Source of the DNA: Halobacteriales archaeon QS_4_70_19
Lineage (GTDB): Archaea; Halobacteriota; Halobacteria; Halobacteriales; Haloarculaceae
Direction of reading: 5' to 3'
Length of the DNA stretch: 64,000 bases
NCBI GenBank assembly: GCA_003020985.1
Contig: PXRM01000016.1
Location: 39,246-103,245, forward strand
Shown here: in pieces, positions 56,556 through 64,000 of the stretch
How the letters are laid out: each line of letters opens with the position of its first letter
Position numbering within the stretch: the first letter of the stretch is position 1
Translations under genes and position numbers: made by a program
The notes under the pieces: model-generated
What the model was told of the DNA's origin: nothing
Seen by the model: the letters and a program-made list of their open reading frames with translations, nothing else
Databases searched by the model: none

Positions 56556-58001
56556 TCAGAGCTGCCGATAGCGCTCCTCGACGTCGAAGAGGGGTGTCGG
56601 GTAGTCCACACCGAGGTCGACGCCGTGCTCGCGTTGCTCGGCCTCGGACAGCCGCCACGGCCGGTGCGCGTACTCCGCAGGGAGCCCGGCCAGCTCCGGA
56701 CACCAGTGCGTGACGTACTCGGCTCCCGGGTCGTACCGCTCGGCCTGGCCGAGTACGTCGAAGTAGTTGTCGCGCGAGTCGTTCCCGACGCCGGCCTGGT
56801 ACGCCCAGTTGCCCCAGTTCGAGGCGACGTCGTAGTCCACGAGCCGCGCCTCGAAGTAGGCCGCCCCCAGCCGCCAGTCCACCCCCATCGCATCCGCGAG
56901 GAAGGAGGCGACGTTCTGGCGTCCACGGTTAGACATGTAGCCCGTCGCGTTCAGTTCGCGCACGTTCGCGTCCACGAACGGGACGCCCGTCTCGCCGGCC
57001 GCCCACCGCTCGAACGCCGCACGGGCCTCGTCGTCGCGCCGCCACGCCTTCCGGACGTCACGGATGCCGTTCGCCGTGAAGAAGGCCACACCGTGTTTCA
57101 GGAACTGGAACTGGAAGAAGTCCCGCCACAGCAACTCGAACACGAGCCAGTAGGTGTCCTCGTTGGCGACGCGCTCCGCCTCGTAACGGTCGACCGCCGC
57201 GTGGACCGTCCGTGGGGAGAGACAGCCGTGGGCCAGCCAGGCGGAGACCTTCGAGGAGTAGTCAGCCCCGAGCAGTCCGTTGCGGGTCTGCTTGTACTCC
57301 CGGAGGTTGTCGCCGGTCCAGACGTACTCCTCCAGCCGCTCGCGTGCGGCCGTCTCCCCGCCCTCGAAGGCGAGCACGCCACGGTCGTCGTGGGTCGCCG
57401 CGTCGGGGTCGTGGCCGAGGTCGGCCAGCGTCGGCACCGTCGCCGCGTCGCCGAACTCGGGGGTCGGCACCGTCTCCGGGGCCGGAATCGGGTCCCGGAC
57501 GGTCGCCTCCGCCTCGACCGCCTTCCGCCACGGCGTGAACGTGTCCGCGATGTCCCGGTACGGGGTCGGCAGGTCGTCCAGGTGGTAGAGCGTGTGCGTC
57601 CAGTGGCGCTCGATGCCGACCCCCCGGTCGGTCAGCAGGGATTCGACCGCCCGCTCGTCCCGCCCCTCCTCCGTCCCGGGCGTCCGCTGCAGGTGGACCA
57701 CGTCCGCGTCGAACGCTTCCGCGACGGCCGGCACGACCGCCCGTGGGTCGCCATGCCGGACGAGCAGGTCGCCGTCACGCTCGCGCAGGGACGCGCGCAG
57801 GTCCAGCACGGCCTCGCGACGGAAGCGACCCCACCGGGCGCCCCGCTTCGGCAGCCCGAACATCCCCTCGCCGTCGTGTTCGCGTTCGTCGAAGACGTAC
57901 ACCGGGACGACGGTCCCGGCACGCTCGACGGCCGCCGCCAGCGTCTCGTTGTCGGCCACGCGCAGGTCGTCCCGGAACCAGACTACGGCAGTCTCGGACA
58001 T
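56556..58001 (-). CDS. DASH-type cryptochrome / photolyase
   Basis: A 481-residue blue-light flavoprotein of the DASH cryptochrome group, which repairs cyclobutane dimers mainly in single-stranded DNA. The N-terminal photolyase domain is MSETAVVWFRDDLRVADNE. The FAD-binding region is in the C-terminal half with TRNGLLGADYSSKVSAWLAHG, WRDFFQFQFLKHG and NRGRQNVASFL. The segment DYDVASNWGNWAYQAGVGND is strongly conserved in this group. Fits a sun-exposed brine life. No class II photolyase is nearby. Confidence 0.9.
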   Translation of the reverse strand: MSETAVVWFRDDLRVADNETLAAAVERAGTVVPVYVFDEREHDGEGMFGLPKRGARWGRFRREAVLDLRASLRERDGDLLVRHGDPRAVVPAVAEAFDADVVHLQRTPGTEEGRDERAVESLLTDRGVGIERHWTHTLYHLDDLPTPYRDIADTFTPWRKAVEAEATVRDPIPAPETVPTPEFGDAATVPTLADLGHDPDAATHDDRGVLAFEGGETAARERLEEYVWTGDNLREYKQTRNGLLGADYSSKVSAWLAHGCLSPRTVHAAVDRYEAERVANEDTYWLVFELLWRDFFQFQFLKHGVAFFTANGIRDVRKAWRRDDEARAAFERWAAGETGVPFVDANVRELNATGYMSNRGRQNVASFLADAMGVDWRLGAAYFEARLVDYDVASNWGNWAYQAGVGNDSRDNYFDVLGQAERYDPGAEYVTHWCPELAGLPAEYAHRPWRLSEAEQREHGVDLGVDYPTPLFDVEERYRQL

Positions 58002-58151
58002 GAGAACGTGTCGGGAGAGACGGGTCGCGGCGTCCTGAAGCTACGGGCAGCGGCAGTCCGCCGGCGGGCAGATGTCTTCGAAGGTTCCGATCCTCGACGG
58101 CTGTACGGGGACTCTGCCGGATGACCTCCATCCCGGATCGTTCTCGACGTA

Positions 58152-58535
58152 TCACCCGAATACCTCCATCGTCCGCGTCCGCGGGCCGTCGCACTCGACC
58201 AGGACGACGGACTCCCAGGTGCCGAGGTCGAGTCGGCCGTCGCGGACGGGGAGCGTCTCGCCGCTCCCGCAGAGCAGCGCCCGGAGGTGCGAGTCCGCGT
58301 TGTCGTCGATCTCGTCGTGGTGCCAGCCCTCGTCCGGAACGACCTCCGCGAGGACGGTCTCGATATCATCCATGAGTCGGGATTCGGCCTCGTTCACGAC
58401 GACCCCGGCGGTGGTGTGGCGTGACCGGACGGTCCGGGCGCCCCCGGCGTCGGCCGGGAGCGCGTCCTCGACGCGGTCGGTGATATCGATGGCCTGCAGG
58501 CGGTCGTCGGTTGTGACCTCGAAGCGCTCGTGCAT
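58152..58535 (-). CDS. YjbQ/UPF0047 family protein
   Basis: A 127-residue protein of the secondary thiamine-phosphate synthase enzyme family. Family motifs are SRHTTAGVVVNEAES, HHDEIDDNADSHLRA and WESVVLVECDGPR. Some relatives show weak thiamine phosphate synthase activity; the main role is not settled. Met 58535 fits the usual start. Confidence 0.87.
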   Translation of the reverse strand: MHERFEVTTDDRLQAIDITDRVEDALPADAGGARTVRSRHTTAGVVVNEAESRLMDDIETVLAEVVPDEGWHHDEIDDNADSHLRALLCGSGETLPVRDGRLDLGTWESVVLVECDGPRTRTMEVFG

Positions 58536-58567
58536 ACCGGGGAGGCCCCGCGCCACCGAGAAAACAC

Positions 58568-59143
58568 CTACTCCTTGCGGAACCGCTGGAACAGGATGCG
58601 GTCCTGCTGGGTGTAGACGTGGTAAGTGGCCGACAGCATCAGGATGACGAAGAAGACGGTGGCCGTGACGGTCACGCCGAGCGCCTCGACGCCCGGGACG
58701 CCGTACAGGACGGCGATGGTGGTGAGCGAGCCGAGCAGGCCGAGCCCGAAGTAGAACTCGCCCCAGGAGAGCCCGTAGCGGGGGACGACCTCCATGTACA
58801 CCTCCACCTCGCGGACGCGGTCCTCCAGACGGACGGTCTTGTCGTCAGAGTCGTAGGAGACGATGCCGAACTCCTCCAGCTTCGGGAGGTGGGTCTGGTG
58901 GAGCGATACGTAGACGGACTGGCGCTTGTCGCTCGGCGGAGGGTCCTCTCCCGTCTCGAGCGCGGCGATGGCCTCCGAGAGCTCGCGGAGCTTCATCTCC
59001 CTGTCCTGGCGCTCCTGCAGTGTCTTGATGGTGAGTCGCCGGCGGTCGTTCCGCAGGATGTCATGGATGTCGCTCGGCTCCATCTCCGCCGGTGCCTCGA
59101 CCCCGCCTCCGGGCTCGGAACTGACTGTGCTACCCTCGGACAC
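58568..59143 (-). CDS. HTH and two-helix membrane protein (DUF7344-like)
   Basis: A 191-residue protein. A winged-helix domain (about 22-110, DIHDILRNDRRRLTIKTL ... VSLHQTHLPKLEEFGIV) is followed by two membrane helices (about 125-150 and 155-175) and a short basic tail. The arrangement, cytoplasmic DNA-binding domain plus membrane anchor, is frequent in haloarchaea. Targets unknown. Confidence 0.76.
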   Translation of the reverse strand: MSEGSTVSSEPGGGVEAPAEMEPSDIHDILRNDRRRLTIKTLQERQDREMKLRELSEAIAALETGEDPPPSDKRQSVYVSLHQTHLPKLEEFGIVSYDSDDKTVRLEDRVREVEVYMEVVPRYGLSWGEFYFGLGLLGSLTTIAVLYGVPGVEALGVTVTATVFFVILMLSATYHVYTQQDRILFQRFRKE

Positions 59144-59255
59144 TATGCCTCGCTTACGTACCGGGGGACATGAAACTGTTCACGGGATACGCGGGCACCG
59201 GTCCTCCGGGCGCTGGCCCCGGTCGGTCCGAAAAGGCGGGCCGAGCGTGCACCAG

Positions 59256-62200
59256 TCACGCCAGCCACTCGTCGGGCTTCGTGTCGTAGTCCACGTCCGC
59301 CGCGGCGATGTTCTCCACGTCCTCCCAGGGGAGGTCCTCGATGGTGAACTCCTCGCCGTCGTAGCGGAGGAGCTTGCCCACCTCCTCCGGGTCGGGCTCG
59401 CGGTCGCGCCGGCGCGCAACCTCGATGTCGTGCTCGTCGATCTCCTTGACGATGGTCTTCAGGTTCACCGGGCGACCCCAGAGCTCGAAGACGCGCTCCA
59501 GGGTCTGCTTGGCCTGCTCGATGTCGAGCATCACGCCGTTGTACTGGTGGGCCAGCAGCAGCTCGTTGCGGTTCTCGTAGTTGCCGTCCTCGACGGCGAT
59601 GGTCGGCTTCCCGAAGTTGGTGAACTGCAGCATCAGCTTCTTTTTCACGTCGCGGTAGTCCGTCGACGTGACGCGGTAGTCGCGGGTCGTGTGCGTGTAC
59701 TCGTAGGTGAAGTAGTCGTTGTCGTCGACGAACTCCTGGGTGAGGAACTCGTCGAGGAAGGTCACGTCGTTGTGGGACTCGCGGATCTCCCGCATCCGGT
59801 CCCAGCCCGCGCTGCGGTCGACGTCTCTCACGGCGTCCGCGACCGAGTCGTAGCGGCCCGTGTCGAACTGGTAGCGGGCGATGCGCTCAAGCTCCGACTG
59901 GTTGATACGCTTGAGGAAGCCCCGGAACGCCGGCTTCACGAGCGAGTAGTGCCGCTCGGCCAGCCCCTCGTAGGTCAGGACCTTCCAGGGGTACGTCTCG
60001 ACGTCGAGGTCGCCGTCGCGGGCCCGCTCGAGCGCGTCGGCGTCGACGCGCGGGTCGCCGGGGTCCAGTTCGTCGAGGTGGCCGATAACGTCGACCAGCC
60101 AGGGTTCGGGCTCGAGCAGGTCCCGCACCTCGTCGAGATCGACCGTATCCTCGAAGTTGCGCCAGGTGATGCCGTCGACGCGGAGCAGCTTCTCGACGAC
60201 CTCGCGGCGGTTGGTCGTGTTCTCGACGTAGTTCCAGAGCTGCAGCCCCAGCTTGTAGGGGTTGAGCCCGGGCGAGCCGAGCACCTGGGCCATGTGGTCG
60301 GCGTACGAGAGGAACTCGTCGTCGCCGGCGAACACCTCGCCACTCATCATCTTCGACTCCCAGTAGGAGTTGTGGTTCACGAAACCGGCAGCGGCGTAGC
60401 GGTGTGTCTCCTCGACCGAGATGTCGTACACGTCCGCCGTCCCGGTCTCGATCTCGGCGACCTCGTCCGTCCACGGCTCGTCCTCGAACCAGGCGAGTTC
60501 GTCGAGATACGTCCGGAGCCTGTCAGCCTTCTCCGTGTAGCCGAATCCGATCTCGTCGGCGAACCGCTCGGCCGACCGGCCCGTCAGATGGACGTGGAAG
60601 CAGCCATCCGTCTGCTCCCGCCGGCGACTCAGGATGCCGAAGTTGGTGAGCAGTAGCTGGACCTGCCGGCTCATCTCTTCGCTTTTCGTGCTGAGGATCG
60701 CACCCTGCTCGCCAGCGTAACCGTCAGCATCGAACAGTCCCCGGAGGAACTCGGCGACGACGTTCTCCGGAGAGCGGAGTATCTGTTCCGGGACGATCTT
60801 CCGGGACGCCGCTTTCCCGTTGGGAAGCTCGAAGACCTCGATCAGCAGCTCGACGAGGTGTCCGGAGTAGAGAGAGACCCGCAAGCGCGAGCCCTGTCGT
60901 TCGACCGACGGGTCAATCCCGAACAGCTCCGAAGCGAGTCCGGCGAAATGCTCCGCGTGGACCTCCGATCTCGTCGTAAACCCGACCTGGCCGGTAGCCG
61001 AGGAGACATGGCCGTCTCCGACGAGCAGACCGAGGAGCCGACCGAAGGAGGGACCCACGTCGTCGGGAACGCGAATCGGATTCCGCTGCGAGAGTCGCTG
61101 ATCCTCCCCGCGGTAGCCACGTAACGCCTCCTCGATCGCATCCGCCTCCTCGGCGCGACCAGTGTCCCGATACCGCATGACCGTCCAGACCGAGACCCCG
61201 GCTTCCTCGGCCACGTCATCGAGTGTCTTCGCCGACCGTGGGGACCAGTCGAGTTCGACACGTTCCGCTGGCCAAGTGCCGTTACCCCCCGATACTTCGA
61301 TACGATCGCCACTTTCCAGCTCGTCTAGCCGGACCCACGACCCATCGGGTCGACGGATCCGATGATTGTTCGATCCGGTCAGTTCGAACCCGCGCCGAGT
61401 CCGTAGGGTGACGGTCCCGTGATCCGCGATGACGTTGGAGTCGTACACCTCGCGGAGATCGTCTCCATCCGAGACGCTGTTACGACGCTCGACGACCTCC
61501 TCCATCGGGACGAGTCCGCCCTCGGTGAACACCCGCGTATCCGGGGTCACACAGGCCCACCCCTCGTTCATCACCTTCGTCATCTTCTGTGGGGCGAAGT
61601 AGTAGGCCTCCTTCCGGAGGATCTCCAGCACGTCGCGCTGCCACTCGGTCATCTCCAGGGCCTTCTCCGCGTCCTCGTCGTAGGCCTTCCCGTGGGTCCA
61701 GAGGACGGCGAGGACGTCCTTCTCCGGCTCGGCGGGGAACCGGACCTCCTCGTCGTCCTCCTGGGCCGCCAGCCACTCGTCGTCGAACACCTGCTCCCGG
61801 ACCTCGTCGGAGAGGTCGAGCTCGTCGAGCTTCTCGTCGACGACTTCCGCCTCGGCGTCGTCGCCGTCGCCACCCCGGGTCTCGGCCGGGACGAACGCCC
61901 GGTGCTGGTCGATGTTGTCCTCCAGGCAGAGGACGTGGTCGATCCAGGCCTCGACGGCCTCGCGGTCGATCTCCGGGTCCTCCATGTACTCCCGGATGGT
62001 CTCGGCGTGCCGCTCGAGCATCGCCGCCGCGTCCGGGTCGTTCGCGAACAGGCCGAACCACTCGTTGTTCCTGAAGAAGTCCGAGTGGGCCTCCACGTGC
62101 GTGATGACGGCCTTCTGATCGGCCAGGTCGTTCGACTCCTGGAGGAACGCGTGGGCCGGGTTGTCGTTGTTGACGATCTCGAACGCCTTGCCCCCCATGA

Positions 62201-62432
62201 ACTGGCTCTGCTTCTGCTGGCGGTCGTACTGCATCCCCCAGCGCCAGTGCGGGTACCGGGTCTGGAACCCGCCGTAGGCGATCAGCTCGTTCATGTCGTC
62301 GTAGTCGACGATCCAGTAGTTGACGGGGAACGGCGCCAGCCCGAGCTTCTCGGCGAGGTTCGACGCCTCGCGGACCGGCTCCTCCAGTTCCTCGGCGATG
62401 CGCTGCTGTGTGATGCGGTCGGGCTGGCTCAT
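59256..62432 (-). CDS. SpoVR family protein precursor, containing an intein
   Basis: 1058 residues as translated; removing residues 294-688 leaves a 663-residue SpoVR/YcgB protein. The extein N-part (FPVNYWIVDYDDMNELIAYG, THVEAHSDFFRNNEWF) and the C-part after the intein (SYWESKMM ... NPYKLGLQLW) are typical. The intein splits the conserved NEGWA-SYWE motif, the most constant part of the family. Bacterial YcgB acts with YeaH and the YeaG/PrkA kinase in stress and sporulation-linked processes; molecular activity is unknown. One base separates it from the DUF444 gene upstream, an operon. Confidence 0.9.
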   Translation of the reverse strand: MSQPDRITQQRIAEELEEPVREASNLAEKLGLAPFPVNYWIVDYDDMNELIAYGGFQTRYPHWRWGMQYDRQQKQSQFMGGKAFEIVNNDNPAHAFLQESNDLADQKAVITHVEAHSDFFRNNEWFGLFANDPDAAAMLERHAETIREYMEDPEIDREAVEAWIDHVLCLEDNIDQHRAFVPAETRGGDGDDAEAEVVDEKLDELDLSDEVREQVFDDEWLAAQEDDEEVRFPAEPEKDVLAVLWTHGKAYDEDAEKALEMTEWQRDVLEILRKEAYYFAPQKMTKVMNEGWACVTPDTRVFTEGGLVPMEEVVERRNSVSDGDDLREVYDSNVIADHGTVTLRTRRGFELTGSNNHRIRRPDGSWVRLDELESGDRIEVSGGNGTWPAERVELDWSPRSAKTLDDVAEEAGVSVWTVMRYRDTGRAEEADAIEEALRGYRGEDQRLSQRNPIRVPDDVGPSFGRLLGLLVGDGHVSSATGQVGFTTRSEVHAEHFAGLASELFGIDPSVERQGSRLRVSLYSGHLVELLIEVFELPNGKAASRKIVPEQILRSPENVVAEFLRGLFDADGYAGEQGAILSTKSEEMSRQVQLLLTNFGILSRRREQTDGCFHVHLTGRSAERFADEIGFGYTEKADRLRTYLDELAWFEDEPWTDEVAEIETGTADVYDISVEETHRYAAAGFVNHNSYWESKMMSGEVFAGDDEFLSYADHMAQVLGSPGLNPYKLGLQLWNYVENTTNRREVVEKLLRVDGITWRNFEDTVDLDEVRDLLEPEPWLVDVIGHLDELDPGDPRVDADALERARDGDLDVETYPWKVLTYEGLAERHYSLVKPAFRGFLKRINQSELERIARYQFDTGRYDSVADAVRDVDRSAGWDRMREIRESHNDVTFLDEFLTQEFVDDNDYFTYEYTHTTRDYRVTSTDYRDVKKKLMLQFTNFGKPTIAVEDGNYENRNELLLAHQYNGVMLDIEQAKQTLERVFELWGRPVNLKTIVKEIDEHDIEVARRRDREPDPEEVGKLLRYDGEEFTIEDLPWEDVENIAAADVDYDTKPDEWLA
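60369..61553 (-). mobile_element. SpoVR intein with LAGLIDADG endonuclease and inserted HTH
   Basis: A 395-residue intein (residues 294-688). It starts with Cys (CVTPDTRVFTEGG), shows block B TGSNNHRIRR with its His, and ends FVNHN with downstream Ser. Two LAGLIDADG helices are visible, RLLGLLVGDGHVSS and FLRGLFDADGY. Ahead of them is a helix-turn-helix SAKTLDDVAEEAGVSVWTVM, the type that binds like a DNA-recognition add-on. Base composition is less GC-rich than the flanks. I recall no published SpoVR intein. Confidence 0.92.
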
Positions 62433-62433
62433 G

Positions 62434-63765
62434 TTATGCGGGCACCTCCTCGCGTTGCTCCGTGCTCAGGATCGTGTAGATGGCGTCGACCACGTCCTCC
62501 GCCGAGGACACGTAGGCGACGGCGACGTTCGAGTCGTCGCCGAAGTGCTCCTCCACCTCGTCGGCGTGGGTCGCGTTGATGGCGTTGCCCGACGGTTGCG
62601 TCTCCACGTAGGCGTGCAGGTTCGCGGGAATCTCCTCCATCAGCGGGACGACCCGCTCCTCCGTGTCGTTCGAGGAGTTCTCGCTGTCGCCCGCGGCGAA
62701 CACGTACCGGTTCCAGTCGCTCCAGGGGTAGCGCTCCTCCAGGATCTCGGCCGCCAGGTCGTACGCGCTGGAGATGCGGGTCCCGCCGCCGCTGCGGATG
62801 CCGAAGAACTCCTCGCGCTCGACCTCCCACGCGTCGGCGTCGTGGGCGATGTAGACGAACTCGGCGTTGTCGTACTTCCCCGTGAGGTACCAGTCCAGCG
62901 GGGTGAAGGTTCGCTCGACGAGTTCCCGCTTCTTCTCGCGCATCGAGCCGCTCACGTCGCGGATGTTGACGACGACGACGTTCTTCTCGCGCTCCTCGAT
63001 GATCTCGGGGTAGCGGTACCGCTCGTCCTCGCGGCGGAACGGGACCTCGTCGACCCCCTCCCGCCGGATGCGGGTCGCGGTGGACTCGCGCTCGACGTTG
63101 GCCTCCATCTCCTCGATGCTCGCCCACCGGCTCCGCTCGTCGCGGGGGAGCGCCTCGTAGGCGCTCTCGATCCACGGGCGGGAGACGGGGACGTTCTCGG
63201 CGCGGGCCCACTCGAACACCTTCGCCGGCCCCCAGCCGTCGACCCGCAGGGCCTCCTTCAGGTACTCCTCGTCGAAGTCCATCGCGAGCTTTCGCTTCAG
63301 CCCCTTCTTGAACAGCCGCTCGAAGTCCAGCGTCGAGGCCGGTCCCGAGCGCGTGATGTCCGTGAAGTCGCCCTCCGTCTCCTCGACGACCTTCTTCCCC
63401 TTCGGGTCCAGGTCAAGCCCCAGCTCCTCGTCCAGCTCCTGGGCGAACTCCTCCGGGTCCATCTCGTAGTACTCGTGGTCGCCGCTCTCCTCGCCGGGCT
63501 CGCCCTCCTCGTCGCCGTCGCCCGGCTGTGGCTGGGGTTCGCCGACCGGCTGGCCCACGTCCGGCGTGTCGCCGTCGCCCTGACCCACGCCACCCATGTC
63601 GCGCTGGTCGTAGGCGAACTCCGGCAGGTCGACGATCTTGATGGGGATCTTCACCTCGTCCGGCAACGACTGCCCCATGTCGCCGTACTGGATGAACTCC
63701 GAGAGGTCCTGTCGCTTCTCCTCGCCCACGTCCCGATATCGTTCGAGGTCGTCTTTCAGTCCCAT
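62434..63765 (-). CDS. YeaH/DUF444 (UPF0229) family protein
   Basis: A 443-residue protein. An acidic, Gly/Glu/Gln-rich linker (58-100) follows the N-terminal helix. A von Willebrand-like domain (about 260-440) has the metal motif [20 protein letters not shown], whose DxSxS binds Mg2+. Works with SpoVR and a PrkA-type kinase in bacteria and haloarchaea; the kinase gene is expected just beyond the right end. The gene ends one base before the SpoVR start. Confidence 0.88.
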   Translation of the reverse strand: MGLKDDLERYRDVGEEKRQDLSEFIQYGDMGQSLPDEVKIPIKIVDLPEFAYDQRDMGGVGQGDGDTPDVGQPVGEPQPQPGDGDEEGEPGEESGDHEYYEMDPEEFAQELDEELGLDLDPKGKKVVEETEGDFTDITRSGPASTLDFERLFKKGLKRKLAMDFDEEYLKEALRVDGWGPAKVFEWARAENVPVSRPWIESAYEALPRDERSRWASIEEMEANVERESTATRIRREGVDEVPFRREDERYRYPEIIEEREKNVVVVNIRDVSGSMREKKRELVERTFTPLDWYLTGKYDNAEFVYIAHDADAWEVEREEFFGIRSGGGTRISSAYDLAAEILEERYPWSDWNRYVFAAGDSENSSNDTEERVVPLMEEIPANLHAYVETQPSGNAINATHADEVEEHFGDDSNVAVAYVSSAEDVVDAIYTILSTEQREEVPA

Positions 63766-64000
63766 TACGTCGTTACCTCACTCGTTAGTCCTCGGGTTGA
63801 TTCTGAACTCTCAGAATTATTCCATAATTCCGGTGTGAACGACGGCGACGGGAACGCTACCGAAGCCCTCGCGCTCTCGGCCCACGGAAAGACGTTCCTG
63901 CTCGGTCGCTCTGCTCCCTGCGTGGGCTGCGACTTCCCTGGTTCGCGCCGTGGGCGCTCACCTCCGGGGCTCGCTGCGCTCCTCGGCCTCGCTTCGCTCG
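63766..64000. other. Upstream region with inverted repeats and dispersed repeat copy
   Basis: No gene is visible. Next to the YeaH start are two inverted repeats: TTCTGA-ACTC-TCAGAA (63801-63816) and the overlapping AATTAT-TCC-ATAATT (63815-63829). The minus-strand TATA box of the YeaH operon should be in this area. From 63839 the DNA matches the repeat block of 26137-26310 (GACGGCGAC ... CGAAGCCCTCGCGCTCTCG). If a PrkA gene exists it lies further right. Confidence 0.5.

Overview
The window is about 64 kb of a very GC-rich chromosome from a haloarchaeon (class Halobacteria). Several things point there. The proteins are strongly acidic. The window holds archaeal DNA topoisomerase VI, a thermosome subunit, an archaeal proteasome beta subunit, a digeranylgeranylglycerophospholipid-reductase-like enzyme, CTP-type riboflavin kinase, archaeal TYW1, HalX and bacterio-opsin-activator-type regulators. 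Secreted proteins have twin-arginine (Tat) signals, and TATA boxes lie about 25-32 nt before many start codons. I cannot place it to genus. Most of the window is ordinary chromosomal core. There are no rRNA or tRNA genes that I can see, no complete insertion sequence, and no cas genes.

Layout. 0-7.5 kb: end of a helicase-associated protein, type II NADH dehydrogenase, an Rrf2-like regulator, a sugar-nucleotide epimerase, a DUF389 membrane protein, arginase and a methyltransferase. 7.5-17.5 kb: the topoisomerase block, with gyrB-gyrA running left and top6B-top6A running right from a shared 246-bp control region; gyrB carries a large intein. 17.5-26 kb: small membrane and lipoproteins, a metallo-hydrolase, proteasome beta subunit, histidine kinase, site-2 protease plus TraB-like protein, HalX regulator and UPF0212 protein. 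26-27.1 kb: a non-coding, repeat-laden stretch. 27-36.4 kb: TYW1, a secreted trypsin-like protease with a decayed paralogue, ribK-ribB, an MFS transporter, branched-chain aminotransferase, an alpha/beta hydrolase and a CPBP protease.

36.5-44.9 kb: thermosome, KH-domain protein, Lrp regulator, SRPBCC protein, uridine phosphorylase, a tiny HTH protein, a four-unit LEA-14-like protein and an EamA-type transporter. 45-53.4 kb: a membrane-anchored transcription regulator, a secreted Pro/Thr repeat protein, an Lhr-type helicase, a methyltransferase and a CDC48-type AAA ATPase. 53.6-64 kb: geranylgeranyl reductase, [2Fe-2S] ferredoxin, HTH-10 regulator, DASH cryptochrome, YjbQ protein, an HTH membrane protein, then a SpoVR gene (interrupted by a second intein) coupled to a YeaH/DUF444 gene.

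The most interesting material is mobile or structural. Two inteins (GyrB, 565 aa; SpoVR, 395 aa) each combine a LAGLIDADG endonuclease with an extra helix-turn-helix. Two 80-bp palindromic elements (about 89% identical) each start exactly after a TGA stop codon. A perfect 51-bp, two-hairpin repeat sits inside the coding sequence of both a methyltransferase and the neighbouring AAA ATPase. A family of hairpin-rich repeats follows the arginase and aminotransferase genes. Two spaced direct-repeat pairs lie in the 26-27 kb gap. Four decayed genes (receiver remnant, DsrE-like, trypsin-like protease, pyridoxamine-phosphate-oxidase-like) show ongoing gene loss in the intergenic spaces.
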